Assembly: GCF_902833145.1 (NCBI RefSeq)
Contig: NZ_CADFEN010000003.1
Location: forward strand, 186,001 to 250,000
Direction of reading: 5' to 3'
DNA length: 64,000 nucleotides
From: Burkholderia sp. BCC0506
Lineage (GTDB): Bacteria; Pseudomonadota; Gammaproteobacteria; Burkholderiales; Burkholderiaceae
Below are positions 48,833-57,967 of this stretch, piece after piece; the first letter of the stretch is position 1, and the number at the start of each line of letters is the position of its first letter. The translations under genes and the position numbers were made by a program. A model generated the notes under the pieces. It did not search any database. It was not told the DNA's origin and saw only the letters and a program-made list of their open reading frames with translations.

Positions 48833-50473
48833 TCACTCCTTGATCCAACCACGGCCGCGCCGCGGCTGCTGCATACCCAAGGCTGCAAGCTGACGAGCTA
48901 CGCCGGCCAGTTCGTCATCTGGCCCAATCCGAAGCGCGCCCCCCTTGGCCCTGTTATCCGTCACGGTGACATTACGCCCTTCCAACAGCTTTTCGAGATC
49001 AGGTACGCATACCGGCCGCTCTTTCGGCGCCACACCCAATCGCGGTAAGAGTTCGTCGTCAAACTTCTGTTCCCAACTTCTGAGAGCGACAGGCGCATCC
49101 CGGTGACTCTGCTTCCATTCGTGGAGTTCCGGCTTCAGTTGGCTGAGCACCACATAGTCCTTCGCTTTACCCGAAGTCAGCGCCCTAGATACGGCTGGCG
49201 GCAAGGCGTCCCAGCGAAGCAGATAGAACGCGTGGCCTGTGGCGCCAAACTCAATGGCGACATGAGCACCAATCCTCATCACGAACGCGTTGTTGTCGCC
49301 CGACGCGCCTTCAAGGTCTAGGAGCCGCCCTTTCGCACGCTCACGAAACTCCCTGAATAGCCGATCGCTTCGGTATTGCGCCGTGGGGCCAAGAGCGAAC
49401 CACATATCGTCGACGAAGGGCGCGAAACGCAGCCAATAGACGAGGCGCCGCGTATCGCCAGTATCTTCGGCGCTGAGCAACTCAAAGAAATCCTGGATGA
49501 GCCGGCCTTTGAGCCACCCGAAAACCATCTCTCTCGCACGCGTGTCGGGCTGCTTTACCGCGTCTACGACGTGCGCATCCCAACTCGCTCTGCGCAACCA
49601 AGGGTTACCAATGACGCCGACTGCCGCGTCGCGCAGCCCAGGGTGCTCTGGCGTTGCAGAGCAACGCGCATATCGGGAAACCAGTAACGCGATGCCGCGA
49701 ATCCGCAGCCGTTCGCCGACCTTCGCGCCCGCCTCACCCATTGCGATGCGCAGCAGATCAGGTAGTGCCGCCTTGAAACGAACATCGTCAAGCTTCTCCG
49801 CTGCCTCCATCTGCGCAAAGACGGCCGCCTCCATCACCCAGGAATCGCGATCGATGCCTAGGCTGTCCATCGCTTCTTCGAGCGAGGACGCATCGCCGCG
49901 CATCAAGTCAGGGACGAACTTGTCACAGGGCCGCCCAGTCAGAAATTCAGAATGTCGATCCAGAGCTTCGAACCAAGGCGGAACGTGGTCCAAGGCAATG
50001 GCCAATTGCTGCCGCTGACGTTGGAGCCAAGTCCGAAGTGTCGTCCAGCCCTTCACCGCCTTTGGGTCAAGATTGGACGCTCCAAGCGCAAACGAGAAGT
50101 AAGAGGCGAGCAATGCTTGAAAACAGCGCAGCTTGCGATGGATAGCCACCTGTTCCTCGACCTGTTTGCCTACCTGCTCACGCAATCTTTCCTCAGCGAG
50201 GATGCACCAGCCCTTGGCATCCATAGCGGAAACACCTAGGCAAACGTATTTGAGCTCGCGGAAGTTCGCGGCATGGCCAAGCCGTCGGAAGTCCTCGATC
50301 GAAGCCCAAATGGTCCGACTATCCACCTTGATCGCCGCTCCGCCATGATCGCGAATCACGCGCTCCTTCGCGTGCTCCATCGATTTCGCGTCTAGCCATA
50401 GGTCGGGATTCTTCGCCGCTTGCGTGAACGAGCGGGCCAAGCCTGATCGCAGCAATTCCAGCGCTTCGTTCAT
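48833..50473 (-). CDS. zorC: Zorya ZorC (EH-signature-type protein)
   Basis: This 546-residue largely helical protein has no recognised catalytic motif but occupies the zorC position and fits the family size. I chose ATG 50473, which overlaps the zorB stop as ATGA. An upstream TTG at 50491 is possible. Conserved-looking features are the Trp-rich segments (TWLQRQRQQL, WLRFAPFVDDMWFALG) and a C-terminal RIGPDDELAGVARQLAALGM tail. ZorC works with ZorD on invading DNA in type I systems. Confidence 0.87.
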   Translation of the reverse strand: MNEALELLRSGLARSFTQAAKNPDLWLDAKSMEHAKERVIRDHGGAAIKVDSRTIWASIEDFRRLGHAANFRELKYVCLGVSAMDAKGWCILAEERLREQVGKQVEEQVAIHRKLRCFQALLASYFSFALGASNLDPKAVKGWTTLRTWLQRQRQQLAIALDHVPPWFEALDRHSEFLTGRPCDKFVPDLMRGDASSLEEAMDSLGIDRDSWVMEAAVFAQMEAAEKLDDVRFKAALPDLLRIAMGEAGAKVGERLRIRGIALLVSRYARCSATPEHPGLRDAAVGVIGNPWLRRASWDAHVVDAVKQPDTRAREMVFGWLKGRLIQDFFELLSAEDTGDTRRLVYWLRFAPFVDDMWFALGPTAQYRSDRLFREFRERAKGRLLDLEGASGDNNAFVMRIGAHVAIEFGATGHAFYLLRWDALPPAVSRALTSGKAKDYVVLSQLKPELHEWKQSHRDAPVALRSWEQKFDDELLPRLGVAPKERPVCVPDLEKLLEGRNVTVTDNRAKGGALRIGPDDELAGVARQLAALGMQQPRRGRGWIKE

Positions 50474-51195
50474 CGCAGGTCGTTCGGACAAGACTTGCCC
50501 GGATCAAGTGGAATGTCTGGCGTCGGCTCAGCCGCCGATCCGAAATCGCGGAACTCTAACCTGACCTCGACCCGTCGCATGCGTGCCGGACCATCGTTGG
50601 ATGCAGTGTTGAAGGACGAGCCGCCGACCAAGAAGAGCGTCTGAATCTGCCTTCGATCGGCTTCGGAGAGCGCGTCGGGAACTTGTGTGTTTAGCAACGC
50701 GCACAAGACTCGCTGAGATCGCAGGTAGCTTAGATTCAGATTGTAGAGATAGTTACCGGTACGGCTGGCGAAGCCTTCGACTACAACACGCTTAAGCCAC
50801 GTTTCGCAGCTCTTTGCGCGAGCCACCTTCAACACCTCGGGGACGAAGCTGCGAATAAAGCGCTCGTCGGCCGACCTCTCAAACGAGTGGTGCTGATCGG
50901 CGAACAGAACGACTGCGCCGAAGTCGATCGAGTTGCCGTGCACCGTCACTCCCTTGAACTCGGGGCGCTTGGTAACATCTTCGACTTCGGTCAAGCATTG
51001 TGCGATGGTCTTCTTGCGCAATTCGATCGTGTCGTCAATGACCTTTTGCTTCTGCGTGATGGCGATCAGGGCGACTGCCATCGACACGAGGAACAGCACC
51101 ATAAGCGCCGTCATCAAATCGGAAAAGGAAATCCAGAAGGGCTTCTCCCCTTCGTCCCTGCCATTGCGCCGCCTAGATGATTTCGGACCAAACAT
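50470..51195 (-). CDS. zorB: Zorya ZorB: MotB/OmpA-type stator protein
   Basis: This 241-residue protein has a single membrane helix with an embedded Asp (FSDLMTALMVLFLVSMAVAL), the proton-carrying residue of MotB-like proteins. A periplasmic OmpA-like peptidoglycan-binding domain follows, with VVEGFASRTGNYLYNLNLSYLRSQRV. It pairs with ZorA as a proton-driven membrane motor. The gene begins 3 bp after zorA and overlaps zorC. Confidence 0.94.
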   Translation of the reverse strand: MFGPKSSRRRNGRDEGEKPFWISFSDLMTALMVLFLVSMAVALIAITQKQKVIDDTIELRKKTIAQCLTEVEDVTKRPEFKGVTVHGNSIDFGAVVLFADQHHSFERSADERFIRSFVPEVLKVARAKSCETWLKRVVVEGFASRTGNYLYNLNLSYLRSQRVLCALLNTQVPDALSEADRRQIQTLFLVGGSSFNTASNDGPARMRRVEVRLEFRDFGSAAEPTPDIPLDPGKSCPNDLR

Positions 51196-51198
51196 CGC

Positions 51199-53211
51199 TT
51201 ATCGCCCTCGACCGGCCGGAATCTCATCAACCGCATCGCCCAAATTCTTGATCGCTCCGGACAGTAGGTTGACGGCGTTCGATAGCTCAGACTGGAACTT
51301 GCGATTGCCCTCACCCAGCGTTCTGTCAATGTTGTCGCGGAAGGATTCGTGCGCACCCACGAGGACCTCGGTGACGCCTTTGAGATAGTCCTCTGACTGC
51401 TGCTGGGCCGCTGCGAGTTCGCGGGCCGCTGCCTGGATCTTACCAACGAGTTCCGAAGTCATTGCAGCATCCTTCTTGGCCGACTCGAAGGTCTGCCGCA
51501 GCTCCGCGACCATCGTGGCGAATGTGTCGCGCGTGCGTGCGTAGTCGGCGAAGATCCCCTTGGCGTTGTCGGTCGCCGTCGAGAGCTGCGCGGAGGCCGT
51601 CTTGATCGAATCGGTGGCCGTGGAGGCCGAGCGCATCGTTTCGGACACTCCTGAACCGGCTTTCGCGAAGTCGCTGGCTGCGACATAGAGGGTTTCCACC
51701 CCCGAATTGAGGCTAGCCATCGCCCGGTCTGTCGCGCCGGCCAAAGCCGACACGGACGTCTGCAAGGACTTGTTGGTCTCCACGGACTGCGAGAGCAGTT
51801 GCTCAACTTGGCCGGAGAGCGAGTTGATCGCCTGGCCAGTCGACTCCTCGAACCGCCGGGCGCGTTGGCCTTGCGACTCAGCGGCCTCCTCGGCCTGCTT
51901 TCGCAGCGTCTCGACCACGCCCGCGACCTGAGTCCCGACCGCCGCCAACGCCTCTCGTAGCTTTTCACCGGTCTCGGACTGAGACTGCGCGACCAACGAG
52001 CGAATCTGCTCGATGAATTCTCCCATCCGAGCGTTCATCGCCGACTGCCGGACGTCCATCGCATCGAGCGCTTGGGCGAGCTTCTCGCCCATCGAGTCCA
52101 CCGTATTGTTACCGGCGGCGTCCATGTTCGCCGCAAGCTGTCCGAATTGAATCGCCGTGGCCTGCATCGATTCACTGGCCTTTTGCAACAGATCGCTCAT
52201 GCCGCGCATCTGGCCGCCAAACATCTCCTGCATTTGCTCAGAGAAGCTCGCCAACACGTCGGTCAATAGCTTGTTGACAGCGTCTCCCTGACTACCGCTG
52301 ACCTTCTGGACAGCCTCGGCCATCGCGGACATGGGACTGGCCAGCGATTCTGAAATGACTTTGGCCACGTCGACAGACATCTGGCCTGTGTACTGGGCTT
52401 GGGCCGCAATCTGCCGTTCGGTCAACGTCGTGAGGATCTCTTTGAGATCGACTACCAGCGAGTCGCGCATTTGCTGAGCTTGGGTCGCCGCGTCTTGGGA
52501 CGACTTCGCGAGCTGTTGCAGGTATTCCTCTCCCGCCCCGCCCCTGAACATGCTATCGACCAGTTCGCGAATGTCCTCGACTTGGCCATAACAAACCGTG
52601 ACGATCGTCTTCTCGATCCAAGTAATCAACATGGCTAGGCCGATGGCGAATGCCGAGACATAGAAGGCATGTCCCACCGAACTCACCAACCCTTGGAGCT
52701 GAGCTTGGGCCGCCGCCGGGTCGACGCTCACATCGAAATGCACGAGACCCTTGATGAGGCCGAGGAAGGTTCCGATGATCCCCAGGCCCGTGAGCACCCC
52801 GGGGAGATGCTTGAAGAAGTCCGTCTTCAAGCGACTGTCGACGATTGCCTGATCCGTGAAAAAAGTCTCGGCCAGCGCTGTCGAGCGCCAGCACCTGATG
52901 CGTTGCTGCCCCAGCTCGTCCTCATCGCCAAGCTGCTTGTGAAGCGTCTTGGCATATTCGGTCCACGGGTTGGACAAAGCTTCGGACTTCATCGCCTTGG
53001 TCTCGACCGCGGAGAGTTCGACAAGCTCCCCGTTCTTCTCGCCACGAATCGCCTGCAACGCCTCGATCGCGTCATCGAGATCGCGCCTCAGCTTAAACGA
53101 CCGGATGAAAAACCTGACTAGAAAGTCCAGCGATAGACAGACCAAGACCAGCGCGACCACGCCGATGTGCCAATACTCCGCTGCAAGCTCACTCAGATTC
53201 ATGCTTGGCAT
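51199..53211 (-). CDS. zorA: Zorya ZorA: MotA/TolQ-type channel with long cytoplasmic tail
   Basis: This 670-residue protein starts at ATG 53211 (MPSMNLSEL), with GGAAGAAG upstream. An upstream TTG at 53259 is less likely. The first helix is near VVALVLVCLSLDFLVRFF. The MotA/TolQ core has two further helices, LPGVLTGLGIIGTFLGLIKG and FYVSAFAIGLAMLITWI. The last 400 residues form a long coiled-coil tail (QAMDVRQSAMNARMGEFIEQ and onwards) that projects into the cytoplasm. The long tail distinguishes ZorA from ordinary MotA or ExbB and is needed for defence in studied type I systems. Confidence 0.94.
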   Translation of the reverse strand: MPSMNLSELAAEYWHIGVVALVLVCLSLDFLVRFFIRSFKLRRDLDDAIEALQAIRGEKNGELVELSAVETKAMKSEALSNPWTEYAKTLHKQLGDEDELGQQRIRCWRSTALAETFFTDQAIVDSRLKTDFFKHLPGVLTGLGIIGTFLGLIKGLVHFDVSVDPAAAQAQLQGLVSSVGHAFYVSAFAIGLAMLITWIEKTIVTVCYGQVEDIRELVDSMFRGGAGEEYLQQLAKSSQDAATQAQQMRDSLVVDLKEILTTLTERQIAAQAQYTGQMSVDVAKVISESLASPMSAMAEAVQKVSGSQGDAVNKLLTDVLASFSEQMQEMFGGQMRGMSDLLQKASESMQATAIQFGQLAANMDAAGNNTVDSMGEKLAQALDAMDVRQSAMNARMGEFIEQIRSLVAQSQSETGEKLREALAAVGTQVAGVVETLRKQAEEAAESQGQRARRFEESTGQAINSLSGQVEQLLSQSVETNKSLQTSVSALAGATDRAMASLNSGVETLYVAASDFAKAGSGVSETMRSASTATDSIKTASAQLSTATDNAKGIFADYARTRDTFATMVAELRQTFESAKKDAAMTSELVGKIQAAARELAAAQQQSEDYLKGVTEVLVGAHESFRDNIDRTLGEGNRKFQSELSNAVNLLSGAIKNLGDAVDEIPAGRGR

Positions 53212-53933
53212 TTGTACTTCTTCCCCGTGCAATTCTTGGTCAATTCTATTCTTGGTCAATTCAATTTGGCGGCTCGCGAGCGGCCTGCTCTACGGCACGC
53301 GACGCGCTCTCTACGCCATACAGCGTCTGCATATTTCAACCATCGAAGGTCTGACGCTGGATCGAAACTACAGTCCGGACTCCCGCCGAGCCCCGCGCCT
53401 GAGCACATATCCGGCCAACGCCGCGTGCTGCGCTGCACCGTACCCCATCGCGCGTGATGGTGCCCCACTTTGAAATCGGCTTGTTGGTGCGCTGTTCCAG
53501 GCCTTCGCTCGACACGGCGGCCTTCAATCCGAGGTCCTTGCCCTCGCGAAAGCCTTGCAATAGCGACGCAAGCACGCGATTGGCTTGAATTTGAAGACCG
53601 ACTTGAAGTCGTGGGCTGGCCGGTGAGAGCGGCTGGCCAAGTCACCATCAAGGTTCTTTGGCACAATGTCCTGACCGCTCTCTAAGTCGCGCGAAGTCGC
53701 CACTATCGTGCCGCAACGCGCTCCGATGTTGGAGCGTCGCAGCCCGCCGGTGAAATAGGCGCGCAACCTCAAGAACGCCAGCCGCTCCCACTACGCTTGT
53801 GACACATCGAATGACTTCGCCACGAGCCCATCCCAGTCGCGCCGCTCGCGACAACTTCCTTCCAATTACAAGCGCCTGCAACCCTTATCGCGGACTACCC
53901 CAAAGTTCACGCAGTGCAAGGTCTGATGGATGA
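53212..53933. other. Non-coding or decayed stretch between Zorya and T6SS module
   Basis: About 720 bp with no intact gene that I recognise. On the minus strand, near 53440-53580, a short frame reads VLASLLQGFREGKDLGLK, then AAVSSEGLEQRTNKPISKWG. This looks like real protein composition and may be the relic of a disrupted gene. The promoter of the zor operon should lie close to 53220-53300. Confidence 0.45.
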
Positions 53934-54368
53934 TCAACCGACAAGCTTTCTATCACGCAACATCTGTAAATACTTTTCGCCCTCGTCGTCCTCGTCGAAA
54001 ATCTCTTCGCCATCGAGCATGTACGCCTTTAGTAAACTGGCGACTCCGTGCTCCTCGTCTCCGAGACTGACCTGACTTTGCCCCAATCGATAGTGAACAA
54101 AGGGGTTCTCCTGTCCGCCGGGGCCATTGAGCGCATCAAAGAAGCTCTGTCGCGCTGCCTCAAACTCTTCGAGCTGATATTGCGCATCACCGATCGATGC
54201 GCAGAGCCACGTGTATGCTTCCCAATCAACCCGCGGTTCGGGAAGCAACTCGAGAGCTGCACTCCATCGCTGAATCGCCTCATCGAACTTCGATGCATCA
54301 CACAAGACATTACCCTGCTCCGAGAGAGCATCTAACTCATCTTGGATTTTTTTGGGAAGCCTAGTCAT
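53934..54368 (-). CDS. Small TPR-like protein, candidate immunity protein 2
   Basis: This 144-residue soluble acidic protein is made of helical hairpins that fit tetratricopeptide repeats (FDEAIQRWSAALELLPEPR, FEAARQSFFDALNG, FVHYRLGQSQVSLG). It begins 2 bp after the preceding gene and shares with it the motif W..A.E.LPEPR and overall layout, so the two look paralogous. Located after a predicted nuclease effector, it is a candidate cytoplasmic immunity protein. Without a signal peptide it should act in the cytoplasm, where a DNase would be dangerous. Confidence 0.7.
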   Translation of the reverse strand: MTRLPKKIQDELDALSEQGNVLCDASKFDEAIQRWSAALELLPEPRVDWEAYTWLCASIGDAQYQLEEFEAARQSFFDALNGPGGQENPFVHYRLGQSQVSLGDEEHGVASLLKAYMLDGEEIFDEDDEGEKYLQMLRDRKLVG

Positions 54369-54370
54369 TT

Positions 54371-54811
54371 TTACTTGCTTCCCTTCGACGCACGCTTCGC
54401 GAATTCGAGATACTTCTTATCCTCACCGGAAAACGGTCTGTTTCCAAATTGTTCATACAGCGGCACAAAAAATTCCGCGGATTTATCTAGATCTCCGGCT
54501 TCAAAATACACCGTTCCGCTAAGAAAGCCGATTGTCAGATCCGGACCGGTTCCAGAACCGTACGCCTTTTTCATTTCTGCCAGCCAGTGAACAGCCTTAT
54601 CAAACTGTTTAGTATCGCGATAAAAAACGACGAATCCACGTGTCATCGACTGCGCGAGGTCGTATTGCTCTCTAGGCTCGGGCAAGATCTCCCACGCCTT
54701 TGTGAAATTTACCTCGGCTTCAGCGATGTCTCCCTTCTTCCAAGCTTCCCGACCCGCCGCACCGTAAGCGTATACGTCTTTAGTGAGTTCCTCTGGTAGC
54801 TTCATGGCCAT
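54371..54811 (-). CDS. Small TPR-like protein, candidate immunity protein 1
   Basis: This 146-residue protein starts at ATG 54811 (MAMKLPEEL), with AAGG 5 bases upstream; a GTG six bases earlier is also in frame. TPR-like helices are visible (AAGREAWKKGDIAEAEVNF, KAWEILPEPREQYDLAQS, SGTVYFEAGDLDKSAEFF). It is 7 bp from the nuclease effector stop. Effector genes are normally followed directly by their immunity gene, and this one is first in line. The resemblance to the next gene suggests duplication. Confidence 0.72.
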   Translation of the reverse strand: MAMKLPEELTKDVYAYGAAGREAWKKGDIAEAEVNFTKAWEILPEPREQYDLAQSMTRGFVVFYRDTKQFDKAVHWLAEMKKAYGSGTGPDLTIGFLSGTVYFEAGDLDKSAEFFVPLYEQFGNRPFSGEDKKYLEFAKRASKGSK

Positions 54812-54818
54812 ATGCACC

Positions 54819-55868
54819 TTACTTCAATGGGGGTAGATAACGTTCGCCCAGTTTAGCACCAAGGGATCTGTTGACCCAGTATGGTTGCAAATCGTAATTC
54901 TTGGAGTCGAGCATCCATGCACGAACCTCTGGAGCTTTCGCCCCATACTCTCGCCCAACATTGTTCCACCAGGTAACCGCGTCCGTTTGGTGCGCCATAT
55001 CAGCATCTTTAAGCGGATACCAGTTGCCCTTGTACTCAAACTCTTTCTCTCCAGTGAACGGATCTTCGCGTAGCCTGCCTTCCTTTTCGAGCCGCGCCTG
55101 CACTTCCTTGCCCGTCCGTGAATTCTTGCCTGGGGTACGCCCGAGGTACCGTTCGCGCAGTGACTTACGTCGCCTGAGTACTTTTGCTCCATCCCCGACT
55201 GCATCTCCGGCACCGGCACCTTCAGTTGCACCAGTCGCCTTGCCGACCGCCGTGGGTGCGTCGGCAGCCTTTGCGCCTTCAGCAACAGCGCCTTCAGTCT
55301 TAAGCACCTTCCCAGCGGCCGAAGCGGTCTTAGTCAGTTCAGCTCCTTCAGCAGCACCAACCTTACCCAGAGCCGCCATACCTCTGACTCCGCCCTTGGC
55401 CAGCCCGGCTCCTCCAGCAAGAAGTGACGCCGCCGTCGCAATCTTGTCGCCACCGGCCTGGGCCGCATTGCTCATCTGGAACTTGGGTAGCTCGATAGAG
55501 CCGGCACTCGCCTTGACTTCCTGCGCCCCCTGCATCAGCGCCTCAGCAGACTGCGTTTGCCCAAACACACTTTGCATAGCCGCAGCCTGCTCCATTTGCC
55601 CTGCGGTTTGGAGCGTACTGCCTTTGATCAGCAACTCACCAATATCGGACGGTATATTGGCAATCCCTTTGACAGCGCCCTTCGTCGCCTCCCATGGATG
55701 ATCTGCGGCCTCACTCAGCTCGTGCTTCGTATTGCCCCACCATTTGGAGAACCAACCCTCCTCTTCTGGTGTTTCCGCTTTCACCGGCGGATTGGCTGAA
55801 GACGCAGGGGCGCTCGACATCGACGCCTGACCGTACAATCTGCCGACAGTATTGCCCTTGTCACCCAC
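54819..55868 (-). CDS. Predicted T6SS nuclease effector (HNH/EndoVII-fold, GH-E-like)
   Basis: This 349-residue protein starts at GTG 55868, with GGGGAG upstream. The N-terminal 150 residues are helical with a Trp-rich start (GWFSKWWGNTKHEL) and an Ala/Gly-rich hydrophobic stretch (AASLLAGGAGLAKGG). An Ala/Glu-rich linker precedes a C-terminal toxin domain with GRTPGKNSRTGKEV, DMAHQTDAVTWWNN, RAWMLDSKNYDLQP and NRSLGAKLGERYLPP. That pattern fits HNH/EndoVII-superfamily polymorphic toxins, most like the GH-E group. It should cleave nucleic acid in the target cell. Its position in a vgrG module and the small genes after it support an effector-immunity set. The exact family assignment is from memory. 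Confidence 0.75.
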   Translation of the reverse strand: MGDKGNTVGRLYGQASMSSAPASSANPPVKAETPEEEGWFSKWWGNTKHELSEAADHPWEATKGAVKGIANIPSDIGELLIKGSTLQTAGQMEQAAAMQSVFGQTQSAEALMQGAQEVKASAGSIELPKFQMSNAAQAGGDKIATAASLLAGGAGLAKGGVRGMAALGKVGAAEGAELTKTASAAGKVLKTEGAVAEGAKAADAPTAVGKATGATEGAGAGDAVGDGAKVLRRRKSLRERYLGRTPGKNSRTGKEVQARLEKEGRLREDPFTGEKEFEYKGNWYPLKDADMAHQTDAVTWWNNVGREYGAKAPEVRAWMLDSKNYDLQPYWVNRSLGAKLGERYLPPLK

Positions 55869-55883
55869 AGTACGCTCCCCGAC

Positions 55884-56795
55884 TTATTTTTTGCTCATCT
55901 GTTCTCGAACCTTCGCCGGCGGGTCGGGCGGAAACTTCGCCCCCTTCGCAATCATCAGCGCGCGCAGACGCTCGAATTTTTCCAAGCGCTCCTTGCCCTC
56001 GGGCGACAACCCTGGTGCGGGAGGCGTCTGTGCCGTTCTGACCGGTTGCCCATCCTTATCCAACGAGATGTCGGTGACCGTGGCCTGCTTGGCCTCCGGT
56101 TGCAGTGCGTCGATGTCTTTCTGCACGGAGTAGGCCACGCTCACGCCGTTCGTCGTATGGGCGTTGACATCGGCACCATGCTCAACGAGAAAAATCGCAA
56201 TGTCCGGCTTGGCGACGTCGAGCGCGGAATCCAGTGCGGTCCCGCCAATGCTGTCGCGATGATTGATGTTTGCGTGATGTTCGACCAGCAGCTTTACTCG
56301 CTCCATCGCGCCGTTGCCTTCCATCGCCCGCTGCAACAGACTCGAGCCATCGCTATCGACCGTATCCGGCGACAAGCCCCCATCGAGCATGGCCTTCAGG
56401 TAGCGAGTGTCTTCATTGGTGATCGCGAAGTACATCGCGCTACCCAGCCCCTCCACAATTTGAGCGTCCGGCTTTGAGCCATGCGCGATCAGTTCGCTGA
56501 TCGCGGGGAAATTCTTGGTCGAGATGGCAAACCAAAGCAACGTCATCTCTTGTCGCCCGGGCTTGTTCACGTCGATCCCGGACAACGCCGATTTCAGTTG
56601 AGCAACGTCGCCATCGCTGATCGCCTTGGCAGCAGACAGATAGCTGCCGTCAAAATACTTGCTGGGTGAGTTCGCGCTCATATTGCATCCACTTACGATG
56701 ATTGTTAGTGCAGAGACAGCGGCTAGAGCCATCCACCGCCACCGCGCCGTATACCTCACGCTTCGGGCCGGCGAAGTTGTCGTATTGGTCCTCAA
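55884..56795 (-). CDS. Ankyrin-repeat lipoprotein, candidate immunity to the lipase effector
   Basis: This 303-residue protein starts at TTG 56795, with AGGAG 8 bases upstream, and its start overlaps the effector stop (TTGA). A lipoprotein signal peptide ends in the lipobox SGC (ALTIIVSGCNMS), so it should be anchored facing the periplasm. Ankyrin-type repeats follow (EMTLLWFAISTKNFPAISEL, GSSLLQRAMEGNG, GTALDSALDVAKPDIAIFLV, HGADVNAHTTNG). Phospholipase effectors delivered by type VI systems act in the periplasm and their immunity proteins are often lipoproteins with repeats, which fits here. Confidence 0.82.
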   Translation of the reverse strand: MRTNTTTSPARSVRYTARWRWMALAAVSALTIIVSGCNMSANSPSKYFDGSYLSAAKAISDGDVAQLKSALSGIDVNKPGRQEMTLLWFAISTKNFPAISELIAHGSKPDAQIVEGLGSAMYFAITNEDTRYLKAMLDGGLSPDTVDSDGSSLLQRAMEGNGAMERVKLLVEHHANINHRDSIGGTALDSALDVAKPDIAIFLVEHGADVNAHTTNGVSVAYSVQKDIDALQPEAKQATVTDISLDKDGQPVRTAQTPPAPGLSPEGKERLEKFERLRALMIAKGAKFPPDPPAKVREQMSKK

Positions 56796-57967
56796 GGACG
56801 AGTCTCCTGAACGATCGTCGCCTGATCGGCTGTTTTTTGTGCTTCGATGCCATCGATGACCTGGTTCATGCCATGGCGTGCGACCGCACCACCCGTTCCC
56901 GGAAGGATGTGCGGCGTGCCTACAGCTGTAGGCATCATGCCGTGACTGCCTTCCTGAACCTTCGTCAGGATCTCCCCTTCCACGCGGTAGGCCTGAATAT
57001 CGGATGCCACCGGTGTCCCGCCATAGCGCGCTACCGTCGCCGGATTGAGGCCCGCTGCGTTGAATGTAGTCGCAGCCAAGCCACTTGCGCGCGATGCGGC
57101 AGAACCCATGCCGCCGCCGAGCGAATGCCCCACAATATCCACATCGGTTCCACTCTTCTCAAGCGCTCGCCCGATCTTGACTGCACGATCGTAATAAGCT
57201 GAGTTCTTATTGGCTCCTTGAGCGATGTTATTGGCCCAGTCGGACCACTTGTACTTGTCTGTTCCCTGAAAAACCACCTGCGTCTTGAAGTCGTTTCCGA
57301 AAACTGCCGGATCGGGCTCGTAGACCTGCGCACGAAAGTTTGTCCCCGGTATCGAAAAATCGTTGGGCTTCAACTTGAACTGAGCCAGTTTCGCAGGGTC
57401 GCTGCTGACGTTCGTCCATCCCTCTGGCGCCGCCTGCCCCGGGTGGTAAACGTTCTCAGCCAAGCGCGCCTTTTCGACGGCCGTATTGTTTTGCTCGAAG
57501 CGATTTGCCGCCGCTTCGAGTTTGCTCCGCTCCGGTCCCGGCGGCATCGAAGCAGCTTTCTGCCGTGCCTCGGCAATCTGGGCCTTCCGACCTCGCCAAC
57601 GGGCAGCTTTTGCTTCCTTCCCGACGTAATTGCCGTTCATCCAGAACTGATCGCTGTGACGTACGACCATCTTGCTCTCGACCCGGACGGTCTTGCTATG
57701 GTCGATAGGCCAGCACTTGGCGCCAACGGTTCCGCTTTCGACGCCATGTGCCACACCGGCCTGGTCGCCGATCGTATCCGGCGCGAAACTCGAATCGAAC
57801 CGCACGATCGGATTCCCGTTCGCAAAGACCGTCTTCGACGTCATCTGACTGTCGCCAAGGCTTGCCGTGACAGGATAAGGTACGGGCGGCGTGCTACTCC
57901 CCATGGGGGTCTTGCATACGTCGGGCATCATCGACACGATGGTCCACTGGCCATCCTTGCGAGCCAT
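56792..57967 (-). CDS. T6SS effector: DUF4150 (PAAR-like) domain fused to lipase
   Basis: This 391-residue protein starts at ATG 57967, overlapping the DUF2169 stop by one base (TAATG). Residues 1-105 are a DUF4150/PAAR-like tip domain with MMPDVCKTPMGSSTPPVPYP and KCWPIDHSK. A helical linker rich in Ala, Arg and Lys (about 115-170) leads to an alpha/beta-hydrolase domain with the nucleophile Ser282 in GHSLGGG and upstream VVFQGTDKYKWSDW. A class-3-lipase-like enzyme delivered on the VgrG spike would attack membrane phospholipids of rivals. The His and Asp of the triad are not assigned with certainty. Confidence 0.88.
   Translation of the reverse strand: MARKDGQWTIVSMMPDVCKTPMGSSTPPVPYPVTASLGDSQMTSKTVFANGNPIVRFDSSFAPDTIGDQAGVAHGVESGTVGAKCWPIDHSKTVRVESKMVVRHSDQFWMNGNYVGKEAKAARWRGRKAQIAEARQKAASMPPGPERSKLEAAANRFEQNNTAVEKARLAENVYHPGQAAPEGWTNVSSDPAKLAQFKLKPNDFSIPGTNFRAQVYEPDPAVFGNDFKTQVVFQGTDKYKWSDWANNIAQGANKNSAYYDRAVKIGRALEKSGTDVDIVGHSLGGGMGSAASRASGLAATTFNAAGLNPATVARYGGTPVASDIQAYRVEGEILTKVQEGSHGMMPTAVGTPHILPGTGGAVARHGMNQVIDGIEAQKTADQATIVQETRP

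Noticed and set aside
45067-53211. DISARM, BREX or other SNF2-containing defence system
   Set aside because: No methyltransferase, phospholipase-D or Pgl-type genes are present, while MotA/MotB-like genes directly precede the helicase, which defines Zorya.
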